From: Heliocidaris erythrogramma
Lineage: Eukaryota > Echinodermata > Echinoidea > Camarodonta > Echinometridae
Direction: 5' to 3'
NCBI GenBank assembly: GCA_025617745.1
Contig: CM046872.1
Span: forward strand, 1,240,001 to 1,304,000
DNA: 64,000 nucleotides
This document shows positions 44,168 through 58,547 of the stretch, in pieces. Position 1 is the first letter of the stretch. Each line of letters opens with the position of its first letter. The position numbers were made by a program, and so were the translations under genes. Below the pieces are notes generated by a model. That model had not been told where the DNA came from, did not search any database, and worked only from the letters and a program-made list of their open reading frames with translations.

Positions 44168-47100
44168 CTATTAATTATATATTATCCCACTTTTATTCTG
44201 CAAGGGCGGTCTATACTCGTTTTTTTTCCATCAGTCTCTCCTCGTGTTTGCAATATCGCTTTCCTATATCTGCTTTTTCTTGATTTTTTTTTTTTTTTGT
44301 TTTGTTTTATTACTCCTGCTTTTAGGGGGCGGCGATTTGTTTCCGGAGCTGCAGGTTGTCGATATTTCTTTGAATAATAATCAATATCTCTGATTATATC
44401 ATTTGACCTTTGAATTCTGTCATATCGAAGACAAATAGGGAAAGGATCATTTTGCCACAGGCAATGAAAATAATTGTGATTTCTGTTTGCCGAACAAAAG
44501 GGCAGATTGATTGGTGTTTATACTTAATCTTTGTTCGTTTTTAGGTTATCCACATTTCTGTTTTTGGAGGTTTTACGTCTCTTACTGTCTTCTGATAAGA
44601 GCGGGACCCTGGAAATAATTCCGAGAATAATAAGTCCATCTGACTTCTTGAAGCTTTGACTGACAGATGCGATCCAATCTACCACAAATAATAATAATGA
44701 AAAGCTCGACTTATGTTTTATATTCAACATTCGTAACGAAGACGAAGAGGTGATGCCTGCCGAATACTGAAACCATATCCCGAATATGAAAACAACGAGC
44801 CTCAGGGATGTAGGATGGCGCCGTCGGGACTGGGATAGATCGGGTAATGCCCCACCCTACCCCTCCTTCCCAAGAGCTAAGATAATTGCATCGTGTACAG
44901 TGAATAGTATCATGTCGATGTGTTAGTTCCCCCTCCCCCCCCCCCCCCCCCCCCCTCCCCCTCTCCAATCCTAACCTTAAAATGTGTCAACCGGTCTATC
45001 GAGAGATGATTCATCGTACATGCTGCATTAAGCATTGGAATGTACGAAAGATCAGAAAAATGTATGTAATGAATTATACGGCAAAAGTTATAGAATAACT
45101 TGAAAACTACAATTTTCGAGTTCAATTACTTTTTTATGAGTGTATCATTTTCTTTCCGCCTCTGAAATTGGGACAGGATTTAAAATAAATTTCTTTGGTC
45201 TTGTGAGTGTTCCACATGACGACTACTTGTCAATAACACACAATGACAAAAAACACAACACGAACCCATGTGACTGCCACCGTTGCCAATTTAATGATCC
45301 CCCAAAGTTATTGACGCAGCAATCACCTTGTCATGAATAACCGCCAGTTGGTATGTGCCCCTGCCGCTTGACAAGCAAGGCAGTTCTTCGAAATACTTTG
45401 CCCCCACGGGTTTCTCAGCTTTCTAGGGCAGCATGTAGATCAATAGTATATTTATCCTGATCTTTTTTTCTTAAATCGGATGCAGACTGTACATTAGTTT
45501 ATCTTTTGTTTGTTTGTTTGCTGAAATGCCTGATACGTATTGATTCTAGCCTCGTAGCATAGTCAGTATAATTAAGAAGTCAAAAGAAAAGATGAATGCA
45601 AGATGTAAAGCAGATGGTACGATCTCTACACCCTATTTTCATGACCCTGTAATCTCGCATTTCATCTACCTAGTAACACCAGTAACCCCGCATTAGAGTC
45701 CCCCAAATGGCTGGATTCAGGCTATGCCATTAATATATTCATTGTTTAGTCAACAAATTAAGTCGGGGCATCATTTATATTGGGCTGGTCACGTCGCATC
45801 TACTACTCATAAAAAGCATGCCAGTTTTCCTGTCGACCATAACACGAAATAAGCTATTTTCGGCGTATAAGTGTAATTTCCCGTGGCTATTTATGAAAAA
45901 TCATCGTGTAGGTCGCGGTTTTCTAGCGCTGACCCCTTCCAACAAAATAAGTGACATTCTTTGCTAAAATTTTAGATCTGTTTCATCAACATCAGTGGGC
46001 GCATGATGTGTCCTGTAGCTAAATATCGCAGGATATAGGTCAGGGGATAGATGATGTTTGTCGACCTATTAGAGGAGGTAATATAAACAAAAAAATTCAG
46101 GTAAAATCATAATAATACCACGAAAGGCTTCTCTCCTTGCTGAAACGCATCCTCTGGATGTTGCTAGATATGGAATGCGACAAGCCTCTTGAACTCCCTC
46201 CCTCGGCAGTCCGTAAATTGTACCTCTGTTAACAGCTTCAAGCAAGAGGAACAAAAGACCCCGCTCCGTTAGAACACGGAAGTTGTTTTATTCGCACGCA
46301 GTTAAGTCCTGTAACTTCTGTCATAATATTGTACATACATCTGCACTGCACCTCAACAGCACGACTATACGCCTGACGGTGGACTGCAGTACTGCAACCG
46401 AAAAAGAAGAAGAAATTTCCGTACGTGATTTTTCTTTAAATTCATCCCTTGTCGACATAAAAATCAGATAGCCTTTTTCCGTTTTATATGATTTTTATTA
46501 ACTTTTTTTTTAATGTTTTGGTTGATGTTGTTTCCTTCATATCCAAATAAGTTGCTGGTTCTCTGTCAGCGGGTCCTATGATCTGATCATTAAAAGATCT
46601 TTCTTAATCCTGAGTTTGAAAATATGAGCGAATGTTTATATTTGTTGTTGTTTTTTTCGATTTTTGTTGTTGTTGTTGAGGAGGGTGAAAGTCTCTTTCG
46701 GCAAATCATTCAAATGGACCTAATGACGCCACTGTGAACAATGCAACATTGAAAGAAATACTCGTCACCCTGCCCAACTCTGTAAGCCATCGGTATACCT
46801 CGTCGACGGAGAAGAAACGAATTAATGATTCATCGTATTTTCTAAATTTATTCCAAAAGTGGTTTGAAGTATTTTTTAAACAATAATTATTAGGTTATTG
46901 GCAAACTGGAAGAGGATTTGGAATTAAACAGATTCTGTTTGATAAACCGGTATCTACTCACTCATATTCAGAATCCATTTTCACATGAGGTCATCAGCTA
47001 TCTAGGAAGAACAAAACCATTAATTTAATGGCTGTGAATAAAGCTTTCCAACCATTATTGTTTTGTTCATTCTTGATTTAATTCCTGATATATATATATA

Positions 47101-48068
47101 TTATTGTACATATATATTTATAAGTATGTACTGATGATCATTTTATACGGAAAATAAAACTAAGCAACCAACCAACTTTGCTATACTGCCACGTCACAAA
47201 TATTAGCTCGGTGCGCGCATGCATGCGATTGTATAAATGCATGTACTTCTAAGCCCATAAGTTTTATTTGTCTATAGTTAGTCTAGGCCTAGATCTATGC
47301 CGCGCGCACACCGGTTGAGGCGTAGCTTTTCCTTCTGATTTTTTAACTTCCAAATTGGGGCGACAATCACGCAACATATCTGACCGTTTATCAAAAGCCC
47401 CTGGCCAAGAGCCTTCCGTCTTTTTGATGGACAACTTTTGTTATATTCGGAATATGAATTTTCCCTTTTTAAGACCAAGAAATTTTGTGACTTTAATCGA
47501 ACACGATTCGTAAGCTTTGTTGTTGTGATTTTCTGTCTCACCTGTAAAGATTCATTTATGTCAGATTCCAGGTTTCGTTCTTATTTCGTTTCGCTGTCCA
47601 TAGGTTGTTGTGAATTATCCGGCCGTATTTCTTTATTCTCACAGTATTCAAGGACTGCAAAATTCCACTCACTTTGTTGTCCCTGTACGAAGTGAGATAT
47701 TTCGACGCAATTAGAAACACAGCGTATAAGATCTCACACCGCATGAAGAGCAAAACGTGATTAGATTTAACTTGATCATAATCACGTTGTTAATGTCCAT
47801 ATAGACAAAGTATAAACCCCTGAGGTGTCTACCGTGAAACCTTGTACGAATTGTCAGAATATCTCGATCGTACGTGGCCCGAGAGATTTGAACGCCAGTT
47901 AAACCGCGGGGGCCCCTCGAGTGCAATAAGTCATATCTTAGCATAATATTTCTTTAATGGCAGCGTTTCCTTTTTCGCAGGAAGCAAATTCTGGATTAAT
48001 TTAATCCGGAGCGAATGGTCAAGTAGGTGATTGGAAATGGAAATATGCGGTTTACATGCGACCGAGGC
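44167..48068. other. AT-rich intergenic/intronic stretch
   Basis: No supported gene. Landmarks: a C/CT tract at 44,934-44,961, TTGTTGTTGTTG near 46,660, TATATATATA near 47,090, and AGGCCTAGATC near 47,285. Minus-strand frames near 47,278-47,541 and 47,711-47,944 are unrecognised. Confidence 0.5.
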
Positions 48069-48082
48069 ATGGGTGTCGATCC

Positions 48083-48113
<31 letters not shown>

Positions 48114-49813
48114 GGGGATATAATATATCCCAAAAAACTTGAGGTGGGGGATGTATTATCATATTTTTGGATAAAATAAATAAGAATTATGAAACATTAA
48201 CTTAAAACTAATAATTATCCAAACTCATTATGTTTGATCTTGAAATACCATCACATTGTTTAATGATTAGAAGTAAGGAAATAAAAAATTCCATAATTTC
48301 AGTGCGAAAATATCGAAGAAAATTCGTTCGCTCGCATTGTTATTCTCAATTGAGGGGTTCCGTCCATTGGTGTAGATCCGTGCATTCCTGGTGTGGGAGG
48401 GGGATACCCCCTCCCACACCCTCCCCCTCTCGGTCGCTTCGCTCAGTGGCGTATCTAGGAGGCAGGAGGCACGTGCCCTTGACGGCACTTGGAGGGGTGT
48501 ATAAAACGCAACGGAGAGAAAGAAAAAAAAAGGGGGAAATGAGGAATCCGCAGGGCAAATGCACTAGAAATCTAGTTTTTGAAGGTTTGAAATGCGAAAA
48601 TTTTCAAAAGCTCAGTCGCTTTGCTCCCTCGCATAATTATTTTCTTTCAAGATCTCGTAATTTCGCGCCCCAGTAGACAATAGCTTAAAGCTCTTGTTCT
48701 TATATATGCGATATGCGATATGCGGCCCGCCAAAAGTATCTAGAAATAAAATATGTTTTAAGTACTATGTCGATATAATATCATCCTAACTATTGTTATG
48801 AATAAAAGTGTCAAATTTTTTGCTCGCTCGCAAAAAGCAGTATCATATTTATTCGTTCCCTATTCTACCACGTACATATAGTTAAAACAACCAAAGAAAT
48901 ATGAAATGAAGAAAAAATAAGGACACGGGAGGAGTATTCTAAAATCGTTCAACTGTCCTTAGATGAGCCATTTGGGTATGTATGCATTAACATCTGAGGC
49001 GGGGGATGGGGGCTGAAGCCCTCTCCCCCGAGGATGTTCCTGCATTCGGGCACCGCCATCTCATTTCCGGGCAGTGAAATGGTCTCTTTGTAATTTTTAT
49101 ATCTCAGATGATCTAAATTAGCATATTTTGATGACGAAATAAGATTTTCACGATTTTGCTCGCAAGCTTCGCTCGCTCGCTGAATCGAAAAGCTAGAAAG
49201 CTAATACACAATGTATTCGGGCAATTGAGAAGTGAGCCCCATACGTCTTTATATGTATGTGTAATACTCAGTGGCCCGCGACGTAATTTCAAGAATATTT
49301 CTGGCCCGCCTGACAAAATAATTAAGAACCCAGGGCTTAAAGGGTTCAAAATTTGAAAAAAATAAAGATGTTATAGCTTTGTTCGCTATATCATCATATG
49401 ACTCCTGCTAAATAGTGCGCCCCAAATATAGGATAAAAAGAAAGAAACCTCAACTTTAGGTAACCTTACTGAATTTCTCGACTCTTTCTCAAGCCTATAT
49501 AGGGTTTTCGTTAGTTTTGCTCCCGATTGTAGAAGTGAGTGAATAGAAAACCGTTTATCGATGTATAAAATTCAAGCTTCTCTACCGCTCAATTGCGATG
49601 GTCAATTGCAAAATTTCCTGTGCACAATGCACAAAAAATTGTGTTCTTTAGGGTTAAAAATTGAAAATTTGCCGCTCGGTCGCTTTGCTCCCTCGCTAAC
49701 GTAGATACGTTTGGGCACTGGGGGGGGGGGGGGGGCGTAACTTCATTTTTGCCCCAGGAGCCATAATCCCTCGCCGGTCATCCCCCCAATCGTGAACACG
49801 GATCCACACCCCT
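48069..49813. mobile_element. Poly-G-ended repeat rich in GCTCGCTCGC words
   Basis: The left edge GGGTGTCGATCC is followed by 25 G (48,084-48,108). The right edge has CCCCCC and GGATCCACACCCC, the inverted relative. Words such as TCGCTTCGCTCAG, GCTCGCTCGCAA, AGCTTCGCTCGCTCGCTGA and GTCGCTTTGCTCCCTCGC recur at about 48,430, 48,615, 48,830, 49,160 and 49,680. A smaller palindromic insert lies at about 48,366-48,420 (GGGAGGGGGATACCCCCTCC). No coding capacity. Boundaries are approximate and it may be a cluster rather than one element. Confidence 0.5.
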
Positions 49814-52800
49814 GGATCGAGGGGATGGTGATCGGGTCATCAGAACGGGTGAGCGAAGATACGAGATTGTATGCTTTAATAAACATGCAGCAAGGCATGC
49901 ATTATTTTTTGTACGGTTGTAAGGATATGTGTTTACAAATAACTGAGATTTAAAGTGGTATGCTTTAAGTTATAAGAAGGTATAAGAAGCAGAAGATATC
50001 CTTTGAGAAAATACACTATACTATAAAATAATGAGCCTTTTGGCATTTTGTTTCTCCGTGACATTGAATAATTATTTCATGTATCATACTATTTAGCAGG
50101 CGACCATAGCAACCAAATTTTATCAAATTTCAACTCCTTCAGGATGCCCTTCACAATGAAACATAATACAGCTCGCTTGAATTAAACATTTATTTTATAC
50201 AGGCCTTCAAACTTTCAAACGTTGTCAAATGTCAGTCCGTGACTAGCTGATCTGTCTTTCATGTATCTTTGTAATTCTGACTACCTTAAGCATGTTAATT
50301 AAGCGAATAGGAGAACCAAGAGGTGTTGTGCCTTTTCCCCCATGATGTACTTTTTTTGGAGAAGCATGGCTAACGAATTACTTGCCTGTTTTCTTTTCCG
50401 GTGCATTGAATTGATAATGATCATAGAAAACAATCATCATGAAGGTTTGTAAAGCAAAAAAAGATCCGACTGGCCAATGTTTGAGCAGACATTGTGATTA
50501 CTATATTATTAAAGAAAGATGCCCCCAAAGACAAGACTTTTATGAACAAAGAAGGCGCCATAGATGTGGGCATATACTCAACATCTAAAACAAGAAATGA
50601 AAGCAGGAGATATTTGCTTACATGTCTTGCCCATTATGAGACGGCGGCAGAAGAAAGAGAGGAAAGGGCATTTTGGCTGCATTTCTCTTGAACCACTTAG
50701 TATTTTCATCTGAAACAAAATACTATCTCGAAGCATTGTGCACTGTATTTAAAGTGAGGTTGGGAGGGATGGGATCGTTATAAAATTAAAATGTACATGT
50801 TAAAGTTGAAGTACGGAAATGAATATAAACCAAGAAACTTGGTATGGTACCCCAGGGCATGTGCAAAGCGATAGCGCATGTTGGGGATAAACAGGTAAGG
50901 ATCGGGAAATATTTGAAAATGAGGTAAAACAAATATCTTCTTAGGGATATGAAAAAAAAGATATGCAGATATGATTATTTCTTTATTTCCGCTTTTATTT
51001 CAAAATGTCTTTAAATGTTGATTCGGCACTAAACATGCTTAACATGGGGATGGGCGGGGGGGGGAGGGTTGAGAGTAAAGGAACTTTTCAACAAACAAGG
51101 TTGAAGCCTATCATCATTATAACAAAATAAATATGCATAGTTTCTCTTTTTTATATTAATGTGTTTTTATACAAGAGTCTCATGATTGACAAACAAATGA
51201 AATTGCAACCACCTATAAAATGTGCATAGCTTTCTGCCTTATTCATTAGTGTGCACAAGCATGTCAAATAAGCTATGGAAATGCTTTCTCAACGGCTGAC
51301 TACGTCACACTGTGAGTGCTAGTTTTTCTAATCCACTTAGCTCAATTCCGTAATACAAGAAGCGATTTGTGATCCAGATTATTATTTGTCTCTAATTGAA
51401 TACGCCATGGCGATGAGGCGAGGCGCTGCGTGACGGCTTAGCCGAGCTGCCCCCGGCTTTGTTGGGCCCTCCGAGAATGACCAGAGCACGCGGCTGTTTT
51501 AAAGGGTAGACTACTATTTTTGAACGTGTCTACAGTAGTGTTTTGGAATGTTTCTCGTGTCATAAGCAGATTTGACTAATACCTAAGTTGTTACATTGTA
51601 GTTATTGTCAGAATATATTTTATCTTAGTAATTTCAGAATAAAAAGTACACCGATGACAAAGTGAAGACTCTCAATACTTGAACTGCAATAATAACGTGC
51701 ATTGGATAAAATATTTCGAATCATGACTAATTTGACTGGATCTAGTTATTCAAATACCAATAAAATTTTGGAGAAACATTGTCGTGTGTTTGAATCAAAC
51801 TCGCTGCGGATAAATGAAGCCTTCCTTGTGTTCCCCTCCCCTATTTTATGGACGCATGCTACGTTACATTGGAAAACAGCCCGTCTCTCATCTGGCGTAA
51901 GCTGGAGGCACCATGTGGAGAAGAGTTCGAACCCACAGCACTCTTCGTAAACGAGAAGAAACTCCTGCACATCCTAGACAGTTTTACAGGGTGGAGAGAC
52001 CCGTGGGTTACAATGATTAATTTCACTTTTTCTTTCCAGGCACAGGTGATGCCATATAATTAATAGTAGTGAAAGCATCTTTTGAGTATTCTTTAATCTT
52101 CAATTCGGCCTAGAGAGGGTTGCCTTTGAAACACTTGCATTTCCCAGAAATGTAATTTTGATCTTATTTCACCAGTGGCGCCGATACACATACATAGGAA
52201 TAATTCTGAAATAATACCCGCAAGATTTTGATTCAGGTACTTTACAAAAATAGTATTGCTAAATGTAACTTTGAACCCGACAGATAGATTAGACACTGGC
52301 CTTCAAACGATTCCAAGCTCCTGCAAGTTCTATTTTATATCACATTATTATACAATCTAGACTCATCGGAGAAATCACATTTTCACTACACGTTGTCCCT
52401 TTATGAACTATGGTGTGTTTGTGTGTGTGGGGGGGGGTGTGCGTGTGTGTGTGTAATTGAGTTTTTAACAGACGTGTATCAATCAAATTATTTACGTCTG
52501 GGACCGAACTTTAACGTCACCATACGAAAGAAGTGACTGAGATTCGGACCTGGGTCCGATCAGAGTCAGTTTGTAGGCGATTACAAACTCCTGATCCCAA
52601 TGGATTAACTTACTAGGCTCAAAATGACACGTAGATTAGGTGCATAATGTTCCTGTGTATCTTTCTCTTTCTTGGGATTTCTTAATCATCGTTGTCTTAT
52701 TTATTTTCATTTTCTTCATATTTTTTTTTTCTATTTGCAATTACTAGCTGCTATTATTGTTCTCCTAGTCACGTATTTCCTGGTTTAATTCCAGTTATCC

Positions 52801-54045
52801 TCCGCAGAAATTCCTGCTTAATCTGCTAAATCGCACACCCTGTAATTTATTTCAAACACTGTAGTAACGCCACCCTCGGCGTACTGAAGGATGCACTCTA
52901 ATTGGCCAGCTGGATGTCACGTGTTATGCTGGCTTCGGGCCATGTATCAGAAAGTGTGAAATGATGCAGTCGTGTTGATAATGTACGTCCTTGAGAAGCA
53001 TTTCGATAGCATGCTTAGGTAACCAATCACACCCTAAGTGTAGGTGGACATCGAAGGGTGCAGTGAGTTAGACACGATGAGTGATGCTCAAGGTAGTAGC
53101 AAGGTCTGTTTTACTTGTTTTTTTAATTTAGAAATGCATATATTGGAAAGTTTAAGACAAAAGGATTATCGTCTAGAGTACTAAAAAAAAATTGGATGTT
53201 TTTATATCCTTTTTTTATTTTTGTATTTCATAAATGCAATTGAAAAATAATTTTATCCACAAAAGAATCACCACATATCTCATTTTTGAAGGAGACGAAT
53301 ATTTCCCTGGTGTTTATTGTTATTGTATGTTGATGTCCCAAACACATATGTTTCCTCAAAGTGTTGAATAACTATTAGCCTTCCTAAAACAGTATTTTCT
53401 TTAAGTCTTGATATGTTGACGAATTATTTGTAGTTCAAAATAAATGCAGTTTTCGGGACATAATACTTGTCTGACATTCCGTAAGGTGGTTCAAAGCAAA
53501 TGTTCACATACTCGGAAATGTGTTTGTGGTTCAAAATAACCTCATAATAGGAGTATTCTTATTTACTTTATGACCGGCAGATCGGGATGACGTGAGAACG
53601 CCTTTGTCGAAGTGCAGTTTCATCAACAGAGCTTACGGTCGTATTTTAATACAGGGATTGGAAAATGTTATTTATCATAATATTAGCATGACATTTTTTT
53701 AGTTATTGTAAGACTAAACTGGATATCGAATTTGAACTCCTCTGAAATGTTTACATGCTATCATGGCCATGATATGCAACTGTGATGGGCAATAATATGA
53801 TTTCAGGATAAGTATTTATCCCGCTATACAATTAGCATAAATTTATGATTTGTATCATTGTAACTGAAAATCAAATCAATATTTTTTTTTCGGAACACTT
53901 TCCTTTAAACATTTAGGGATGTATTTTTTTATTCTATGTTCAATCGATAAACAATTCAACAACTATCCCCACCTATGTTGGATAGTATCTTTAATGTGCT
54001 TATTTTGCTTTCTTCGGATACACCCTTATAGACCTTAAACATTAA
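49814..54045. other. Intergenic/intronic stretch
   Basis: No supported gene. A GC-richer patch spans about 51,405-51,505. GT with eight G lies at 52,405-52,455. A possible promoter region with two CCAAT boxes lies at about 52,895-53,090. Confidence 0.45.
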
Positions 54046-54094
54046 CCCCCCCCCCCCCTCCCCCCTACCTCCACCCTCCCCCTACCTCCCCCCC

Positions 54095-54125
<31 letters not shown>

Positions 54126-54131
54126 ACCCCC
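54046..54131. repeat. Long poly-C / C-rich tract
   Basis: About 86 bp of C with scattered T and A, including a pure run of about 30 C near 54,096-54,125. It could form i-motif or, on the other strand, G-quadruplex structures and is a likely assembly weak point. Confidence 0.95.
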
Positions 54132-56251
54132 ATTAGAAGCTAGGAACAAACTTCGCATTGTGGAAAATGTGGTTATTCAGAACGACAGTCCTTTTGCAAG
54201 TTTGCATACTCAATAATTCAAAGACAAGAAAGAACAATTGGAAAGGGTGTCTTTGGCTTCATGGGCTATACCTCTGCATTAACTCTTTCTATAATTCCAT
54301 CATCTCCTGTCGATTCAGTATTTTATAGATAATTACCCATCATACCTCTTTGCTAATTACGCCTTGCTTCAAGCAGGGGATGTCCAGTCCGTGGCACAGT
54401 TCTCAGCATGCCCACGCTTTACGCCAAGAACTATAAAGTAAATAAGGGAGTCGTCCAGGGGGTGCAAGTCGGTGTAGTCACTCCAATCCCCCCATATCCC
54501 CACATAACACACACACAAATGGAGAACTATGACTGCCACGTGAACATCAAATGATACATGTTCATGACTTTGAAGGATCTTTTACGACTTAACATAATCG
54601 AAATTGAGGAAGGAAAGTAAAACAAAATAATTGAAAAAAATCAGAAAATATTTAAGATACGGTTATAAGTTTGTCTTATTCACGTGCATCTTAAAGCTAC
54701 CAACATTGTTATCGAAAGCAAATTTCCCAAAGGAACATGGTATTCTTGTCAATATCGTATATATCAAATTACCAATCACATATTAAATTACATTTAATTC
54801 AGTTATGCAACTTGCACATATCAGATTACACAATAAATTTTATTCCCTGTATATTATTTACAGAATGAATGCTTGCAATTATTTTGCATACCCTCCACCA
54901 ACCCAAACCATCCCACCCCCCATCACAATCGGGGAAAAGCACTGCTACGCTCCGGTACATAGGGAATATCCCAGAGGCATCTAAAATGTCCCACGCCCCA
55001 TGAACATGATGAAGCAAGACATAGAGGCGAGGAGAAAAGAACAAGGGGTCCGCATAAGGCAGCGGTACATAGCCGGAGTTTTTACCAACTAGCTGGTGAT
55101 GGCCCACTTATGTGCCTAATGGCTTTAATTTGAAGATTGATTTTGCACTTGACAGACAGGACGTTCACCCACCAGTAAAAAAAAAACACCCGAAGATGTA
55201 GTCATGAACTTGAGATCCATCTGACGAGCGTAGCCAAAATAGAAAAATGAAAATATTGATAGAAGATAGTAAAGTACGACTGAATCACTAGCGTAATATC
55301 CTGCATAGAAACAGCAACAAAATGATAATGATAGACAAATGCCTAATAAGTATGATAGAGACACCATCTCCTTAAGTTTATAATTTTTTTCCAAATGGTC
55401 AGTTTTCTTCATCAACATCATTAATCACAAAAAAAATCTCACAAATTTGCCGGTATACGTCTCATCATGTAAATACATTTTTTTTTTACATTTTAGCTAC
55501 CAAAACTTTCTTTCTCTCTCTCTCTCTCTCTATCTATCTTTCATCATCTCTATTCTGATGCTGATCTCATATAACATTAGCCTGCCATTCCATTGAAAAC
55601 TTTAAGTTCATCGCCCTTTCATGATGGAATTTCCCATAGGTACGCTTCAGATGATTAACTAAGTATCAAAATGAGACTCGTTTGTTAGCTTGAAGCCTCT
55701 GCAATTAGGAACTAATGACTCTAACAACTTCGACAAGCTTACAGTATCTACTTAATCAATTTAAAAATTTGCCATGCGTAATTCATATTTTATGCAAAAA
55801 CTTGGCTTTACAGTGTGTTTCTACAATACGACCAAACATAGTACGAGGTGGGATCATGGGCGCTGCAGCTGCCCCGGCCACCCCCTCCCCCCCCCCCCCC
55901 CCCCCCTCCCTTACTGGGACAGCTTTCCTCTTCGGGCAGCGACGTGATCTCGCTTATCAACGTCTCATAAATGTCTAAATATGCGTCAATGGCAAAATTA
56001 AACTTAAAGTTAAATGAAAACTGTAAAAAATCGATACACAATTCATCAACATTGCTGAATGAGTGCAAAGCCTCAAGTATTTTACGGTCTCGATAAATTG
56101 AGGGGGGGGGGGGGAATCACTAGCTACCGTCACAAGGAAGGCAATATTTTGGATAACCAGTCATAAAAAAAGGATTTATCATTTCATGGTTTATTTTCTG
56201 ATAAAACATATGCAAACAAAGGAAGTCAAAAACAATATTCCTTTGTTGTTG
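54132..56251. other. Intergenic/intronic stretch
   Basis: No supported gene. CT run at 55,507-55,540 and C tract at about 55,885-55,906. Confidence 0.5.
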
Positions 56252-56345
56252 AATTGAATTGAAATTAAGATTTCTTTATTTCTCATCTGTACAATGTGAT
56301 AATATCAATTATATGTTAACCACATTGCTACACATGTGTAGCATA
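56252..56345 (-). repeat. LINE-like 3' tail on the minus strand
   Basis: The complement ends AAATTTCAATTCAATTCAA-like after AGAAATAAAGAAATCTTAAT. A pentamer-repeat tail with an AATAAA-type signal resembles CR1/Jockey-type 3' ends. The preceding body is not recognised. Confidence 0.35.
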
Positions 56346-57242
56346 ATGTGAATACAGAGTACAATAGAGTAAATAATTCAGAAAATAGGAGGCGAAAACC
56401 CGGAAAGAAAAGCTTGTGTTGGGAACGCCATTAGCAATTCAACACAAGTTAATGAAATAACATTTTCATATGAGTACGTGTTTTGCAAAAATTTTATACA
56501 GAATGCAGAATCGGTTGTATGACAGAAAATACAGTAGATGGAGAAGAACTTCGAAGAAAGTTATAATACTTTTAGTTGCAAAGTAATGATTTGGTGTTAT
56601 CAACTGAACGAGTTTCCATTCGAGCGGGAGACAAGAAGAGCACTGTGAAAATCTTATCATAATGAATGGGTATACTTTCGAACTGTTTATCATCTCGACC
56701 GTTTATAATGATACATTCATGAATAAAAGCTTTATGCTGACTTAGAAATTATACGTTTCTATTTTAATATTAATTGTGCGCGGAAAAGGCACATTCTTCT
56801 GATAAAGGATACAGATACAAATCCAGTCGTTTTTCGGTATCGGTAAATGTGTATTATCATCACTTTTAGACGATGCAAGTCATTTTCACATCACCTGCCA
56901 ATTTATGTTTTTAAATAAATCTTAATAACAAGTGTGCCCTTTTTTGTCTGATATCCATCACCACAAATATCTTAGGTAATGTATAAATTACTCGAAGTCT
57001 GACGTTTTTTCGTTACACCTGATACTGAGTATCCAAATGTTTGTCGATTTTTATCAAGCTACGCGACTACGGAAAAAGAAGTGAAGGTCATGAAATTGGC
57101 TGATAAGATGTTATGGCTGTGTAAATGATATTTAGCTGCTAAGGGAGTATGGGGTTCAGAACGTAATCACCTTTTAAAAAGATTTTTTTATGGAAGCAGG
57201 GGTTATTAGGGCTGAGACAACATTCGGAGATGCATTTGAGCG
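56346..57242. other. AT-rich, nothing recognised
   Basis: No feature supported. Confidence 0.5.
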
Positions 57243-57417
57243 TGGGTCACATTTGTCCGATAACGATAAAGATAACGAGATTTCTAGTTAAAGGTACACC
57301 CTACTGTATGGTATGTACGTGTGAGTATGCTCGTATCTGATCAAAATAGGGTAGGTCTAGGGGTACCTTTAATGAAAAATCTCGTTATCGTTATCATTAT
57401 CGGACAAATGTGACCCA
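57243..57417. mobile_element. MITE with 41-bp TIRs (175 bp)
   Basis: TGGGTCACATTTGTCCGATA at 57,243 and TATCGGACAAATGTGACCCA at 57,398-57,417 are exact complements. Pairing continues inward to AACGAGATTT (2 mismatches in 41). A second, nested palindrome AAAGGTACACCCTAC/GTAGG...GGGGTACCTTT forms the core. Non-coding. Confidence 0.9.
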
Positions 57418-58459
57418 GGCTTTAGGGAGATACTGAGATATACCATGTATACAGAGAACAAGGAAAGAGAATTTTTTTTTTTTAATTTGGCTTGGTGGTT
57501 GTGGAAAGTGATTGCAATCTCTACATCAAATAATATTTCAAGATAAGATAAATAAAACATGACACTGACAGGGTAAAACCTTAGTCTAATTAACGGGAAA
57601 GGGTTGATAAGCAATTATTGTCCATCGAGTCTTCAAACAAGTTGACCGAAGATGAAATAATCTTTTTCTCGCCCCCCCCCCCCTGCTTCTGTCTTTATGT
57701 GTGTGTGTGTGTGTGTGTGTGTATTATTCATTTCTCTCTCTTCTCTCTCTCTCTCTCTCTCTCTATTTCTCTATCTTCTTCACTCTAGCTTTTATCTTCA
57801 TTTGTGTAGTAGACTACTACCCTTGGATTCGTTGCACATGTCTCCATGGCTGTGTCAGAGATAATAAAGACGAAGACAAAAATAATAAATATCAAAGTAA
57901 ACTGCCCAAACACAAAGAATATATCCAGAACATCTGCGAGTCGGAGGGTCATTTTAGGTAGTCTAGCACTAAGATACAAATATGAACAATTCAGAAAGGA
58001 GAAGACTAGTCTGAAATTGTTAAGAGCATTTTCGCCTTCATACCTGCATTTTATTTATTTTTTTCGTTTTGTATCGATGTACTTAACGAACGTACGTGTA
58101 TTTAACTAGAGGGATCTATGCATGTCAACAGCTATGCACTTAAGGAAAAGCATTTCTTTGACAGCCCTGGTTTTCAACGTCAGGGTAAAGAATCGCAGGT
58201 TAGGGAGGCTAAAAGCAATTGCTTCAACCTATTTCGGAAGACATGCCCTGATCATTCGTTCCTTAATGTGTTGAGATGGAAAGAGAATCTTAATGTTTCT
58301 CGATCATGCTTTTAGGAAAACAGCACGGAGTGCACAGCACAGCAATAAACAGCAATGAGGCAGTGCAATATTTCCTCTTTCTGTCTTTATTACGAGATAG
58401 AAAGGTTAAGGCCAGGGAAGTATCTTGTCGAATAACATTCTCGATCACTTTCATCCTGT
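57418..58459. other. Intergenic with GT and CT microsatellites
   Basis: C tract at 57,672-57,683, GT run at 57,697-57,721, CT run at 57,735-57,770. No gene supported. Confidence 0.6.
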
Positions 58460-58516
58460 CTTTCGGTCTCTCTCTATCTCTCTCTCTCCCTCTCTCATAT
58501 ATGTGTATATATATAT

Positions 58517-58547
<31 letters not shown>

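Noticed and set aside
44059..44377. Poly-Ser and poly-Val ORFs
   Set aside because: Direct translation of the AGT microsatellite.
51746..52063. Overlapping 74- and 71-codon frames on opposite strands, with GGGTTCGAACTC resembling a B box on the minus strand
   Set aside because: No A box at correct spacing, no cloverleaf, and no splice acceptor for an exon reading.
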